64,000 bases of DNA from Streptomyces sp. NBC_01478 (GTDB taxonomy: Bacteria > Actinomycetota > Actinomycetes > Streptomycetales > Streptomycetaceae). A program made the position numbers and the translations under genes. Within the stretch, counting starts at the first letter, position 1. Every line of letters starts with the position of its first letter. Shown here one piece after another: positions 16,377-23,750 of this stretch. Under the pieces are notes generated by a model that worked only from the letters and a program-made list of their open reading frames with translations, searched no databases and was not told where the DNA came from. The stretch is from the NCBI RefSeq assembly GCF_036227225.1, contig NZ_CP109444.1, positions 8,599,501 through 8,663,500 of the forward strand. Reading direction: 5' to 3'.

Positions 16377-17705
16377 ATGCAGGCAGAACCGAAGAAATCG
16401 CTGGTGGGGGAGGAGTACGAGGTCGAGGTGGGCCCCGTCGCCCATGGCGGGCACTGCATCGCCCGTACGGCCGAGGGCCAGGTGCTGTTCGTCCGGCACA
16501 CGCTGCCCGGTGAGCGCGTGGTCGCGCGGGTCACCGACGGCGAGGAGGGCGCGCGGTTCCTGCGGGCCGACGCGGTGACGATCCTGGAGGAGTCCAAGGA
16601 CCGGGTCGAGGCGCCCTGCCCGTACGCCGGTCCCGGCCGCTGCGGCGGCTGCGACTGGCAGCACGCCAAGCCCGGCGCCCAGCGCCGGCTCAAGGGCGAG
16701 GTCATCGCCGAGCAGTTGCAGCGGCTCGCCGGGCTCACGCCCGAGGAGGCCGGCTGGGACGGCACGGTGATGCCGGCCGAGGGCGACAAGCTGCCCGCGG
16801 GACAGGTCCCGCAGTGGCGCACGCGCGTGCAGTACGCGGTGGACGTGGACGGCAACGCCGGTCTGCGCAAGCACCGTTCGCACGAGGTCGAGCCCATCGA
16901 GCACTGCATGATCGCGGCGCCGGGCGTCAGCGAGCTGGGCATCGAGGAGCGCGACTGGTCCGGCATGGCCTCGGTCGACGCGATCGCGGCGACGGGTTCC
17001 CAGGACCGCATGGTCATCCTGGAGCCCCGTCCCGGCGCCCGCCTGCCCCTGGTCGAACTCGAACGCCCCGTCTCGGTCATGCGCGTCGAGGAGCACGACG
17101 GCGGCATCCACCGCGTCCACGGCCGCGCGTTCGTCCGCGAGCGCGCCGACGGCCGTACGTACCGCGTCGGCAGCGGCGGCTTCTGGCAGGTCCACCCGAT
17201 GGCCGCCGACACCCTCGTCAAGGCGGTCATGCAGGGCCTGCTCCCGCGCAAGGGCGACATGGCCCTCGACCTGTACTGCGGCGTCGGCCTCTTCGCGGGC
17301 GCCCTCGCCGACCGCCTCGGCGACAAGGGCGCGGTCCTCGGCATCGAGTCCGGCAAGCGCGCGGTCGAGGACGCGCGGCACAATCTCGCCGGGTTCGAGC
17401 GGGTGCGGGTCGAACAGGGGAAGGTCGAGAGCGTGCTCCCGCGCACCGGCATCTCCGAGGTCGACCTGATCGTCCTCGACCCGCCGCGCTCGGGGGCCGG
17501 CAAGAAGACCGTGGAGCATCTGTCGTCGCTGGGGGCGCGGAAGATCGCGTATGTGGCGTGCGATCCGGCAGCGTTGGCCCGGGACTTGGGGTACTTCCGG
17601 GACGGGGGGTATCGGGTGCGGACGCTGCGGGCGTTCGATCTTTTCCCGATGACTCACCACGTGGAGTGCGTGGCGATTCTGGAGCCGGTGGCCAAGGCGT
17701 CCTGA
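16377..17705 (+). CDS. TrmA/RlmD-family RNA uracil-5 methyltransferase
   Basis: A 442-residue SAM-dependent RNA m5U methyltransferase, corresponding to Rv2689c. It has an N-terminal TRAM domain (about 8-68), a likely [4Fe-4S] site (Cys81, Cys89, Cys92 in CPYAGPGRCGGC and a later EHC), the SAM motif LDLYCGVGLFAGAL, DPPRSGAGKK and the catalytic-cysteine region VACDPAALARD near the C-terminus. Whether it modifies 23S rRNA or tRNA cannot be decided. The ATG at 16377 was chosen over an upstream in-frame ATG at 16326 because GTGGAG precedes it. A TAGACT -10-like hexamer is about 55 bases upstream. Confidence 0.92.
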   Translation: MQAEPKKSLVGEEYEVEVGPVAHGGHCIARTAEGQVLFVRHTLPGERVVARVTDGEEGARFLRADAVTILEESKDRVEAPCPYAGPGRCGGCDWQHAKPGAQRRLKGEVIAEQLQRLAGLTPEEAGWDGTVMPAEGDKLPAGQVPQWRTRVQYAVDVDGNAGLRKHRSHEVEPIEHCMIAAPGVSELGIEERDWSGMASVDAIAATGSQDRMVILEPRPGARLPLVELERPVSVMRVEEHDGGIHRVHGRAFVRERADGRTYRVGSGGFWQVHPMAADTLVKAVMQGLLPRKGDMALDLYCGVGLFAGALADRLGDKGAVLGIESGKRAVEDARHNLAGFERVRVEQGKVESVLPRTGISEVDLIVLDPPRSGAGKKTVEHLSSLGARKIAYVACDPAALARDLGYFRDGGYRVRTLRAFDLFPMTHHVECVAILEPVAKAS

Positions 17706-17712
17706 CCCGTCG

Positions 17713-17761
17713 GATCCCGGATCCCGGATCCCGGATCCCGGATCCCGGATCCCGGATCCCG
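17713..17761 (+). repeat. Seven perfect tandem copies of GGATCCC
   Basis: Seven uninterrupted heptamers start 8 bases after the methyltransferase stop; a degenerate eighth (GGGTCGC) follows. Each unit holds the palindrome GGATCC, so the array can fold back on itself in many registers. It marks the junction between the core block and the metal island and may also act as a terminator. Confidence 0.93.
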
Positions 17762-17792
17762 GGTCGCGTGACCGGGGCCACAAATCCGTGCC

Positions 17793-17819
17793 GGAACTCG
17801 GGACCTCTCCTGTCCGACT
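17793..17819 (+). promoter_or_regulatory. ECF-type promoter 1 (CopA operon)
   Basis: GGAACT at 17793-17798 and CGACT at 17815-17819, separated by exactly 16 bases, 68 bases before the ATG at 17888. The same pair with the same spacing recurs at 22597-22623, 26023-26049 and, on the other strand, 25976-25950. GGAAC is the usual ECF-sigma -35 element. Assignment to the SigC-like factor encoded at 21944 is inference. Confidence 0.8.
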
Positions 17820-17887
17820 CCTGAAGTGGTGCGGCTCGATCCCAGGCAATCCGCCGCGTGCCGTACGACGCGAAGTGGAGACCGGTG

Positions 17888-18166
17888 ATGGACGAGTCCC
17901 GACAATCCTCCTCAGGCGCCGGTGCGGTGCTCCGGAGACTGGTGCCCCCTCCCGCCCTGTGCGGCTTCCTTCTGCTGCTGACGGCGATGTTCGGCATCTC
18001 GTACGCCGTCGGGTCCGGCGTCGGACCCGTCGCGCCCGGCATGCACGGCACCAGCGGCACGGGTGGCACCGGCGGCGGCGTCGGCATCACCGGCGGGACC
18101 GGTGACACCGGAGACAGTGGCACCGGCGGCATGGGCGGCATGGACATGCACGGCGGAGGCAACTGA
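17888..18166 (+). CDS. Small membrane protein with Gly/Met/His-rich tail
   Basis: A 92-residue protein with one membrane helix (about 28-45, CGFLLLLTAMFGISYAVG) and a low-complexity extracellular tail full of Gly, Thr and Ser, ending GGMGGMDMHGGGN, a typical soft-metal (Cu+) binding composition. The ATG at 17888 has GGAG at the right distance; a GTG codon directly before it is an alternative. It overlaps the CopA gene by one base (TGATG), so it should work with the pump, perhaps as an extracytoplasmic copper acceptor. I know of no named family. Confidence 0.75.
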   Translation: MDESRQSSSGAGAVLRRLVPPPALCGFLLLLTAMFGISYAVGSGVGPVAPGMHGTSGTGGTGGGVGITGGTGDTGDSGTGGMGGMDMHGGGN

Positions 18167-20436
18167 TGGGCGCCGACTCGGTGGCCGTTCTCGTGACGAC
18201 CGATCTGGCCGTCGGCGGTATGACCTGCGCGGCCTGTGTGAAGCGGGTCGAGAAGAAGCTCGGCAAGCTGGACGGGGTCACGGCGACCGTCAATCTGGCC
18301 ACCGGGCGGGCCAGGGTGAGCCATCCGCCGGAGATCGGCGCCGCGGAACTCGTCGCGGCGGTGGAGCAGGCCGGCTATACGGCGGCCCTTCCCGCGCCGC
18401 CGAAGGAGCGGCGGCGTGCCGACGGGGATCAGGAACACGACGAGTCCGAGCGGGCGCGGCAGGAACGTGACCGGCTGCTGTACACGGCGCTGCTCGCGGT
18501 TCCCGTCCTGGTGCTGTCGATGGTGCCCGGCCTCCAGTTCCGCAACTGGCAGTGGCTGTGCTTCGCGCTGGCCGCGCCGGTCGCCGTATGGGGTGCGTGG
18601 CCCTTCCACGTGCGGGCGGTGCGCGGGCTGCGGCACTCGGCGGCGACCATGGACGCGCTGGTGTCCCTCGGCGTCGTGGCGTCCTTCGGCTGGTCGGCCT
18701 ACGCGCTCTTCCTCGGCGGCGCCGGTGATCCCGGGATGCGGATGCCGTTCAGTCTGGTGCCCGCCGCCTCGGACGGTGTCGCGCACATCTATCTCGAAGC
18801 GGCCGTCGGCGTACCGCTGTTCGTGCTGGCCGGCCGTTTCCTGGAGGCACGGGCCCGGCGCGGTACCGGGGCGGCGCTGCGCTCGCTCGCCCGGCTCGCG
18901 GCCAAGGATGTGTCGGTGCGTGAGGGGGATGCCGAACGGCTTGTGCCCATCGAGGAGTTGACGGTGGGTCAGGTCTTCGTCGTGCGGCCCGGTGAGCGGG
19001 TCGCCACCGACGGGCAGGTGGCGGAGGGCAGTTCGGCCGTGGACCTGTCCCTGGTCACCGGCGAGAGCGAGCCGGTCGAGGTCGGGCCGGGCTCGGCCGT
19101 CGTCGGCGGTGCCGTCAACTCCGGTGGGCTGCTGCTGGTGCGGGCCACCGCCATCGGCGCGGACACCCAACTCGCCCGCATCGCGCGCCTGGTGACCGAG
19201 GCACAGACCGGGAAGGCGAAGGCGCAGCGGCTGGCCGACTCGGTCGCCGGGGTCTTCGTACCGGTCGTGCTGGCCCTGGCCTTCACGACGCTCGGCTTCT
19301 GGCTCGGTGCCGGGGCCGAACCGCAGGCCGCGCTCACCGCGTGCGTGGCCGTGCTCGTCGTGGCCTGCCCGTGTGCGCTGGGTCTGGCCACCCCGACCGC
19401 GCTGATGGCCGCGACCGGCCGGGGTGCCCAACTGGGCGTCCTCGTCAGCGGTCCGCAGGCACTGGAAGGGCTCCGGCATCTCGACACCGTCGTCCTCGAC
19501 AAGACCGGCACGCTCACCTCGGGGCACATGACCGTCGCCCGCGTCACGGCCGTACCGGACGGGCTGGGGAAGGACGCGGTGCTGCGGCTGGCCGGCGCGG
19601 TCGAGCGGGGCTCGGAGCATCCGCTGGGCCGGGCGATCGTCGCGTACTCCCAACGCGCCCTGACCGAAGGGGTGTTGCCGGACGTGAGCGAGTTCAGCGC
19701 CCTGCCGGGGAAGGGCGTGCGAGGCCGCGTCGAGGGGCGGCTGGTCGAAGTCCTGGCCCTGGAGGGCGAGTTGCCCGGCGCCCTCATGGACGCCCTGCCC
19801 GCGGCGGAGGCCGCCGCGCACACCCCGGTACTGGTACGGGTGGACGGGGTGACCGAGGCGCTGATCGAGATCGGTGACGTCGTACGCCCCGGAAGCCACC
19901 GCGCCGTCGAGCAGTTGCGACGCCTCGGTGTACGGCCCGTGCTCGCCACCGGCGACCGGGAGGCACCCGCGGCGGCCGTCGCGTCGGCGCTGGGCATCGA
20001 CGAGACGCACGCCCGCTGCTCGCCCGAGGACAAGGCCGATCTCGTACGGGAGTTGCAGGAGCGGGGCCACCGGGTGGCCGTCATCGGCGACGGTGTGAAC
20101 GACGCCGCCGCACTCGCCCTCGCCGACCTCGGCATCGCCATGGGCACCGGCACCGACGTGGCCATCGGGGCCGCCGACGTGACCCTCGTCCGCGGCGACA
20201 TCGAAGCCCTCGCGGACGCCGTACGGCTGGCCCGGCGCACCCTGGCCACCATCCGCACCAATCTCGTGTGGGCCTTCGGCTACAACGTCGTGACCGTGCC
20301 GCTCGCCATGGTCGGTTTGCTCAACCCCATGCTCGCCGCCGCGGCCATGTCGGTCAGCTCGGTGCTGGTCGTCGCCAACAGCCTGCGGCTGCGCGCCTGG
20401 CAGCCGACGAATGCCGCCGGGAGGCGTACCCGATGA
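18166..20436 (+). CDS. copA: Copper-translocating P1B-type ATPase
   Basis: Pumps Cu+ out of the cytoplasm with ATP. A heavy-metal-binding domain with GMTCAAC (18-24) is followed by eight membrane helices, the actuator TGESEP motif, the ion-binding CPC motif (401-403) in helix 6, the phosphorylation site DKTGT (Asp445), SEHPLGRA and GDGVNDAAALA. The last helices carry YN near LNPMLAAAAMSVSS, the MxxSS signature of the Cu+ (P1B-1) subgroup. Length 756 is typical. It starts on the stop codon of the Met/His-tailed protein and overlaps the PCuAC-like gene by 4 bases: a three-gene operon under ECF-type promoter 1. Confidence 0.93.
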   Translation: MGADSVAVLVTTDLAVGGMTCAACVKRVEKKLGKLDGVTATVNLATGRARVSHPPEIGAAELVAAVEQAGYTAALPAPPKERRRADGDQEHDESERARQERDRLLYTALLAVPVLVLSMVPGLQFRNWQWLCFALAAPVAVWGAWPFHVRAVRGLRHSAATMDALVSLGVVASFGWSAYALFLGGAGDPGMRMPFSLVPAASDGVAHIYLEAAVGVPLFVLAGRFLEARARRGTGAALRSLARLAAKDVSVREGDAERLVPIEELTVGQVFVVRPGERVATDGQVAEGSSAVDLSLVTGESEPVEVGPGSAVVGGAVNSGGLLLVRATAIGADTQLARIARLVTEAQTGKAKAQRLADSVAGVFVPVVLALAFTTLGFWLGAGAEPQAALTACVAVLVVACPCALGLATPTALMAATGRGAQLGVLVSGPQALEGLRHLDTVVLDKTGTLTSGHMTVARVTAVPDGLGKDAVLRLAGAVERGSEHPLGRAIVAYSQRALTEGVLPDVSEFSALPGKGVRGRVEGRLVEVLALEGELPGALMDALPAAEAAAHTPVLVRVDGVTEALIEIGDVVRPGSHRAVEQLRRLGVRPVLATGDREAPAAAVASALGIDETHARCSPEDKADLVRELQERGHRVAVIGDGVNDAAALALADLGIAMGTGTDVAIGAADVTLVRGDIEALADAVRLARRTLATIRTNLVWAFGYNVVTVPLAMVGLLNPMLAAAAMSVSSVLVVANSLRLRAWQPTNAAGRRTR

Positions 20437-20936
20437 ACGGACCGCACCCCTGGCGCCCGACCCGCCGCCGGCTCACCGACACCCTGTTCGCCGCGGTCGC
20501 GCCCGTCGCCGTGTGCGGCCTCGCCCTGGCCGGACTGACGGCCTGGGCCGGCGCCGGGAAGGCGGGCAGCCCGGCCCGGATCGCCGTCTCGAACAGCCGG
20601 GTCTACCTGCCGAACGGCTCCGGCGCCGACACCGCCGCGTTCTTCGACGTCTCCAACCTCGGCGGCGCGGACGACCGTCTGGTCGGCGTGACGTCCTCCG
20701 CCACCGGCGGGGAGATCACCCTCGGCCGCCGTCGCACGGGCGGCTACCGGGCCGACGTGGCGTCCGTCGTCGTATCGGCGGGCCGTGAACTGTCCATGTC
20801 CCCGGACGGCCTGGACGTGACCCTTCGGGCGCCGGCGGGTTGGCGGGCGGGCGACCTCGTGCCGTTCACGCTGCACTTCGCACACAGCGGGGCGGTCAGG
20901 ACGATCGCGGTGGTGGTCCGGCGGCCCGAACAGTGA
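20433..20936 (+). CDS. PCuAC-like copper chaperone domain protein, ligands degenerate
   Basis: A 167-residue exported or membrane-anchored protein: N-terminal helix (about 15-40) then a domain resembling PCuAC (DUF461) copper chaperones, recognisable in VYLPNGSGADTAAFFDVSNL, ADDRLVGVTSSATGGEITL and WRAGDLVPFTLHF. In true PCuAC proteins an H-M...H-x-M set binds Cu+; here the first His/Met positions read TLGRRRTGG and the later HxM is replaced by DVTLR, leaving a single Met (SMSPDG). It may have lost copper binding or act as a structural partner. The ATG overlaps the copA stop (ATGA). Confidence 0.78.
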   Translation: MNGPHPWRPTRRRLTDTLFAAVAPVAVCGLALAGLTAWAGAGKAGSPARIAVSNSRVYLPNGSGADTAAFFDVSNLGGADDRLVGVTSSATGGEITLGRRRTGGYRADVASVVVSAGRELSMSPDGLDVTLRAPAGWRAGDLVPFTLHFAHSGAVRTIAVVVRRPEQ

Positions 20937-21033
20937 CAGCTTCTTCGCGATCGCGAAGGGGATGCGTGGTGCGGGCGGGAGTGTATCGCCGAACGGTCGA
21001 GGCCCCTCTCCAAGGGGCCTCTCCACTAGAAGT

Positions 21034-21068
21034 CGGGCGGGAGGCCCGTTGAGTTCCCGCCCGTTTTT
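21034..21068 (+). terminator. Intrinsic terminator with T5 tail
   Basis: CGGGCGGGA (21034-21042) pairs with TCCCGCCCG (21055-21063) over a 12-base loop and is followed by TTTTT (21064-21068), an E. coli-like terminator unusual for this GC content. It closes the CopA operon. A 16-bp palindrome CTTCGCGATCGCGAAG lies upstream at 20943-20958. Confidence 0.88.
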
Positions 21069-21107
21069 GTGGCCTGGGTCACATGCTGTGGATCGAGTGT
21101 GATGGGC

Positions 21108-21127
21108 TGTGGGTTTGCGTACCCACA
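21108..21127. promoter_or_regulatory. Inverted repeat TGTGGGT-N6-ACCCACA
   Basis: A perfect 7-bp inverted repeat, 37 bases upstream of the Met/His-rich membrane protein gene, at a position suited to an operator. The half-site is unlike the inward-facing C-tract/G-tract arrangement of CsoR operators. It is not conserved upstream of the second copy of this gene at 57459. Confidence 0.4.
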
Positions 21128-21164
21128 CGAGACGGCCGGCGTCCTGGTGCAAGGATGATGCGCC

Positions 21165-21788
21165 ATGAGGCCAGGGCGGTGTTCTCGCGCGATACGGGCC
21201 GCGGTGTTCGCGGCCGTCTGCGTGCTGCTCGCGTCCCTGGGCCACGTCATGATGTCCGGGAACCACGTGCCCGCGTCGGCACTGGCCGCCGGGCTCGTCG
21301 CGACCGGTGCCGCGGGCTGGTGCCTGACGGGCCGTGAGCGCGGGCTCCCGCTGATCGTGACGGTCGTGGTCGCCGCCCAGGCGGTGCTCCACTCGGCGTT
21401 CTCGTATGCCTGGTCGGCAGCCGGCGCAACGGCCGCCACGGACACGGCCATGGGCTCGATGCGGATGGACTCCATGGACATGGGCGCGAGCCACATGGAC
21501 GCCACGCCCATGGGCGCCCCGTCGACCGGCATGCTCATCGCCCACCTGCTCGCCGCGCTGCTGTGCGGGCTCTGGCTGGCCCACGGCGAGAAGGCCGCGT
21601 TCCGCATCCTGCGCGCCGTCGCCGGCCGGCTGCTGGCTCCGCTACGCCTGCTGCTCGCCCTGCCCGTGCCCATGGACCGCCCGCGCATCCGTGGGCGCCG
21701 TCTCTCGTCGGACCGGGCGCCGCGCCTTCTCCTCCTGGTCCACGCGATCACCTCGCGGGGGCCGCCGGCCCGGACCGCTGTCGTCTGA
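21165..21788 (+). CDS. Met/His-rich polytopic membrane protein, copy 1
   Basis: A 207-residue protein with about four membrane helices: residues 10-30 (AVFAAVCVLLASLGHVMM), 36-52, 60-80 (LIVTVVVAAQAVLHSAF) and 122-140 (IAHLLAALLCGLWLAHGE). The loop at about 95-118 has repeated Met (MGSMRMDSMDMGASHMDATPMG), a probable copper-sensing segment. The cytoplasmic tail ends DRAPRLLLLVHAITSRGPP and is nearly identical in the second copy at 57459. It lies directly upstream of a SigC-like ECF gene, as does copy 2. I infer a metal-sensing membrane regulator, perhaps an anti-sigma factor, although no classical zinc anti-sigma motif is present. Confidence 0.75.
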   Translation: MRPGRCSRAIRAAVFAAVCVLLASLGHVMMSGNHVPASALAAGLVATGAAGWCLTGRERGLPLIVTVVVAAQAVLHSAFSYAWSAAGATAATDTAMGSMRMDSMDMGASHMDATPMGAPSTGMLIAHLLAALLCGLWLAHGEKAAFRILRAVAGRLLAPLRLLLALPVPMDRPRIRGRRLSSDRAPRLLLLVHAITSRGPPARTAVV

Positions 21789-21917
21789 GGACAGCCGGTA
21801 TCCCGAGGCCGCCTGTGAGGCATGCCCCGGGCCACGGCCCCACGTCCGCGCAAGCGCCGTAGGGCCGTCTCTTCCCACTCGCCGGACCGCCCGCGCTTCC
21901 GCGTGCCCTGGTCCGGA

Positions 21918-21966
21918 TCACGGATGACCGAGAAGGACTCCAGGTGATCACTCCTGCCCTGCCCGC
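21918..21966 (+). repeat. 49-bp block identical to 58195-58243
   Basis: Spans the leader and first codons of the SigC-like gene, with no mismatch to the block before the second SigC-like gene. It includes a 7-codon open frame (MTEKDSR, start 21924) whose TGA overlaps the sigma GTG start, and the ribosome-binding site AAGGA. Confidence 0.9.
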
Positions 21967-22585
21967 CGCGCGCGGCAAAGGCGAGAAGAAGTCGGCAGCT
22001 CTCGACGAGGCGATCACCGCGTGGGCGCTCGCCGCCCGAGGCGGTGACGCGAACGCGGTCGACCACTTCGTCCGGGCCCTGCAACGCGACGTCCAGCGGT
22101 ACGTGGCCCATCTCTGCGGCGATCCGCAGGCCGTCGACGACCTGGCGCAGGACACGTTCCTGCGCGCGCTCGGCAGCCTGCACCGCTTCGAGGGCCGCTC
22201 CTCGGCGCGTACCTGGCTGCTGTCGATCGCCCGCCGGGCCGTCATCGACAGCTACCGGTACGCGGCCGCCAGACCCCGGCTGTCCGACGTACCGGACTGG
22301 CAGTTGGCGATCGAACGGGCCCAGCCGGTCGACCTGCCCGGCTTCGACGACGGTGTCGCGCTGCTCGACCTGCTGGCCTCGCTGCCGGACGAGCGCCGCG
22401 AGGCCTTCGTTCTGACCCAGTTGCTGGGCCTGCCCTACGCGGAGGCGGCCGAGGCGAGCGACTGCCCGATCGGCACGGTCCGCTCCCGCGTGGCACGGGC
22501 CCGGGCGGCCCTGACGGAGCTGCTCGCCGAGGACGGCGAGCCCACCGCGCCGGCGGTCCCGGCGCGGCAAGGCGTGCCGGCGTAG
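21944..22585 (+). CDS. SigC-like ECF RNA polymerase sigma factor, copy 1
   Basis: A 213-residue ECF sigma factor. Region 2 (about 30-100) includes VDDLAQDTFLRALGSLHRFEGRSSARTWLLSIARRAV; region 4 (about 145-195) includes LPDERREAFVLTQLLGLPYAEAA and CPIGTVRSRVARARAAL. These blocks closely resemble M. tuberculosis SigC (ARTWLLAIAR, EALLLTQLLGLSYADAA, CPVGTIRSRVARARDALL). The GTG start follows AAGGA. In mycobacteria SigC is tied to copper acquisition and an isonitrile lipopeptide operon. Here it sits between the CopA operon and the ABC importer, and I infer that it reads the four GGAACT-N16-CGACT promoters. Confidence 0.9.
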   Translation: MITPALPAARGKGEKKSAALDEAITAWALAARGGDANAVDHFVRALQRDVQRYVAHLCGDPQAVDDLAQDTFLRALGSLHRFEGRSSARTWLLSIARRAVIDSYRYAAARPRLSDVPDWQLAIERAQPVDLPGFDDGVALLDLLASLPDERREAFVLTQLLGLPYAEAAEASDCPIGTVRSRVARARAALTELLAEDGEPTAPAVPARQGVPA

Positions 22586-22595
22586 CGCCAAGTGG

Positions 22596-22623
22596 CGGGA
22601 ACTCACGGGGAGTTCACCCCGAC
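22596..22623 (+). promoter_or_regulatory. ECF-type promoter 2 (metal-complex importer operon)
   Basis: GGGAACT (22596-22602) and CGACT (22619-22623) with a 16-base spacer, 57 bases before the ATG at 22681 and 11 bases after the sigma gene. Same elements and spacing as the other three sites in this island. Confidence 0.82.
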
Positions 22624-22680
22624 TACTGGACCGGGTGGCGGACGGTCGCCCATGTACCGAGTGGAACTTGGAGACTTGCG

Positions 22681-23748
22681 ATGCGTTCTCGTGTGTGGGG
22701 ATGTACGGCGGCCGTCGTGCTCGGCGGTCTGCTGGCGGCGGGCTGCGGTGCCGGAGCGAAGGGGACGGCCGAGGTGAGCGCCGGGAAGGCCGCCTCGGGT
22801 GACTACCCGGTGTCCGTCACGGACTGCGCGGGCGCCCGCACCACCTTCTCCGCCGCCCCGAAGAAGATCGTCACCAGCAACGCCTCCAGCCTGGAGCTGT
22901 TGCTCCGCCTCGGCGCCGGCGACAAGGTGATCGGCACCGGATTCCCGCCCGGCAAGGGCACGTTGACCGGCACGCTCGACGCGCAGGCGCAGCAGGTGAA
23001 GGTGCTCAGCCAGAGCGTGATCCCCAAGGAGAAACTGCTCGGCTCGGGCGCCGACCTGTACATCGACACCTTCGCGTCGATGGGCGGGATGGGCAACGGC
23101 ATGGGCGACGCGCCGACCGCCGAGGAGTTCGAGGCGGCCGGGATCAGCCACATCTACCTGAAGTCCACCGCCTGCGCGGCGCAGAGCAAGAGCACGGTGA
23201 CCGACCTGTCCGCCGTCGAGGCCGACATCACCTCCCTCGGCGCGGTCACCGGCACGAGCACCAAGGCGAAGGAGCTCGTCGACGGGATGAAGACGAAGGT
23301 GGCCGCGGTCCAGAAGGCGGTCGGCGCCACGGCGGAGAGCGAGCGCCCGACCTACTTCTTCTTCGACTACGACTCCGGCACCAAGCAGCCCACCGTCGTC
23401 TGCAACCGCCAGGTCGCCAACGCGGTGATCACCCTGGCCGGTGCCCGCAACGTCTTCGCCGACTGCGACGCCGACTACAAGCAGGTCGGCTGGGAGGACG
23501 TGATCGCCAAGAACCCGGACTGGATCCAGCTCGCGGTCCGCAACCGGGGGAGCGACGCGGCGAACGACAAGGCGTTCGCCGAAGCGGAGAAGTGGCTGAA
23601 GTCCAACGCGGCGACCAAGGGCCTGACGGCCGTCGAGGAAGGCCACTTCCTGTGCATCGGCTCCGAGCCGACCACCATCGCCGGGGTCGAGAACGCCGAC
23701 ACGGTCGAGGAGATCGCCAAGACCCTCTACCCGGGCAAGGTCGGCTGA
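22681..23748 (+). CDS. Substrate-binding lipoprotein with Met-rich loop
   Basis: A 355-residue lipoprotein of the siderophore/cobalamin-binding (type III, BtuF/FecB) class. The lipobox LLAAGC places the lipidated Cys at 22. The fold is visible in PKKIVTSNASSLELLLRLGAGDKVIGTG and WEDVIAKNPDWIQLAVRNRG. A loop with Met134, Met137 and Met141 (SMGGMGNGMGD), next to the strand expected near the ligand cleft, would suit a soft-metal complex. With the following permease and ATPase it forms an importer; I infer uptake of a copper-isonitrile complex. It starts 95 bases after the sigma gene and has its own ECF-type promoter. Confidence 0.88.
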   Translation: MRSRVWGCTAAVVLGGLLAAGCGAGAKGTAEVSAGKAASGDYPVSVTDCAGARTTFSAAPKKIVTSNASSLELLLRLGAGDKVIGTGFPPGKGTLTGTLDAQAQQVKVLSQSVIPKEKLLGSGADLYIDTFASMGGMGNGMGDAPTAEEFEAAGISHIYLKSTACAAQSKSTVTDLSAVEADITSLGAVTGTSTKAKELVDGMKTKVAAVQKAVGATAESERPTYFFFDYDSGTKQPTVVCNRQVANAVITLAGARNVFADCDADYKQVGWEDVIAKNPDWIQLAVRNRGSDAANDKAFAEAEKWLKSNAATKGLTAVEEGHFLCIGSEPTTIAGVENADTVEEIAKTLYPGKVG

Positions 23749-23750
23749 CG

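Noticed and set aside
17713..17761. GGATCCC array as a CRISPR-like array
   Set aside because: Units are 7 bp with no spacers, and there are no cas genes.
17227..20070. 947-codon leftward open frame across the methyltransferase and CopA genes
   Set aside because: It crosses two well-supported genes and the GGATCCC repeat, and its protein is Arg/Pro/Gly-rich without a family.
21165..21788. Met-rich membrane protein as a CopD-type copper importer
   Set aside because: The fold has fewer helices and lacks CopD signature segments; linkage to sigma in both copies fits a regulatory role better.
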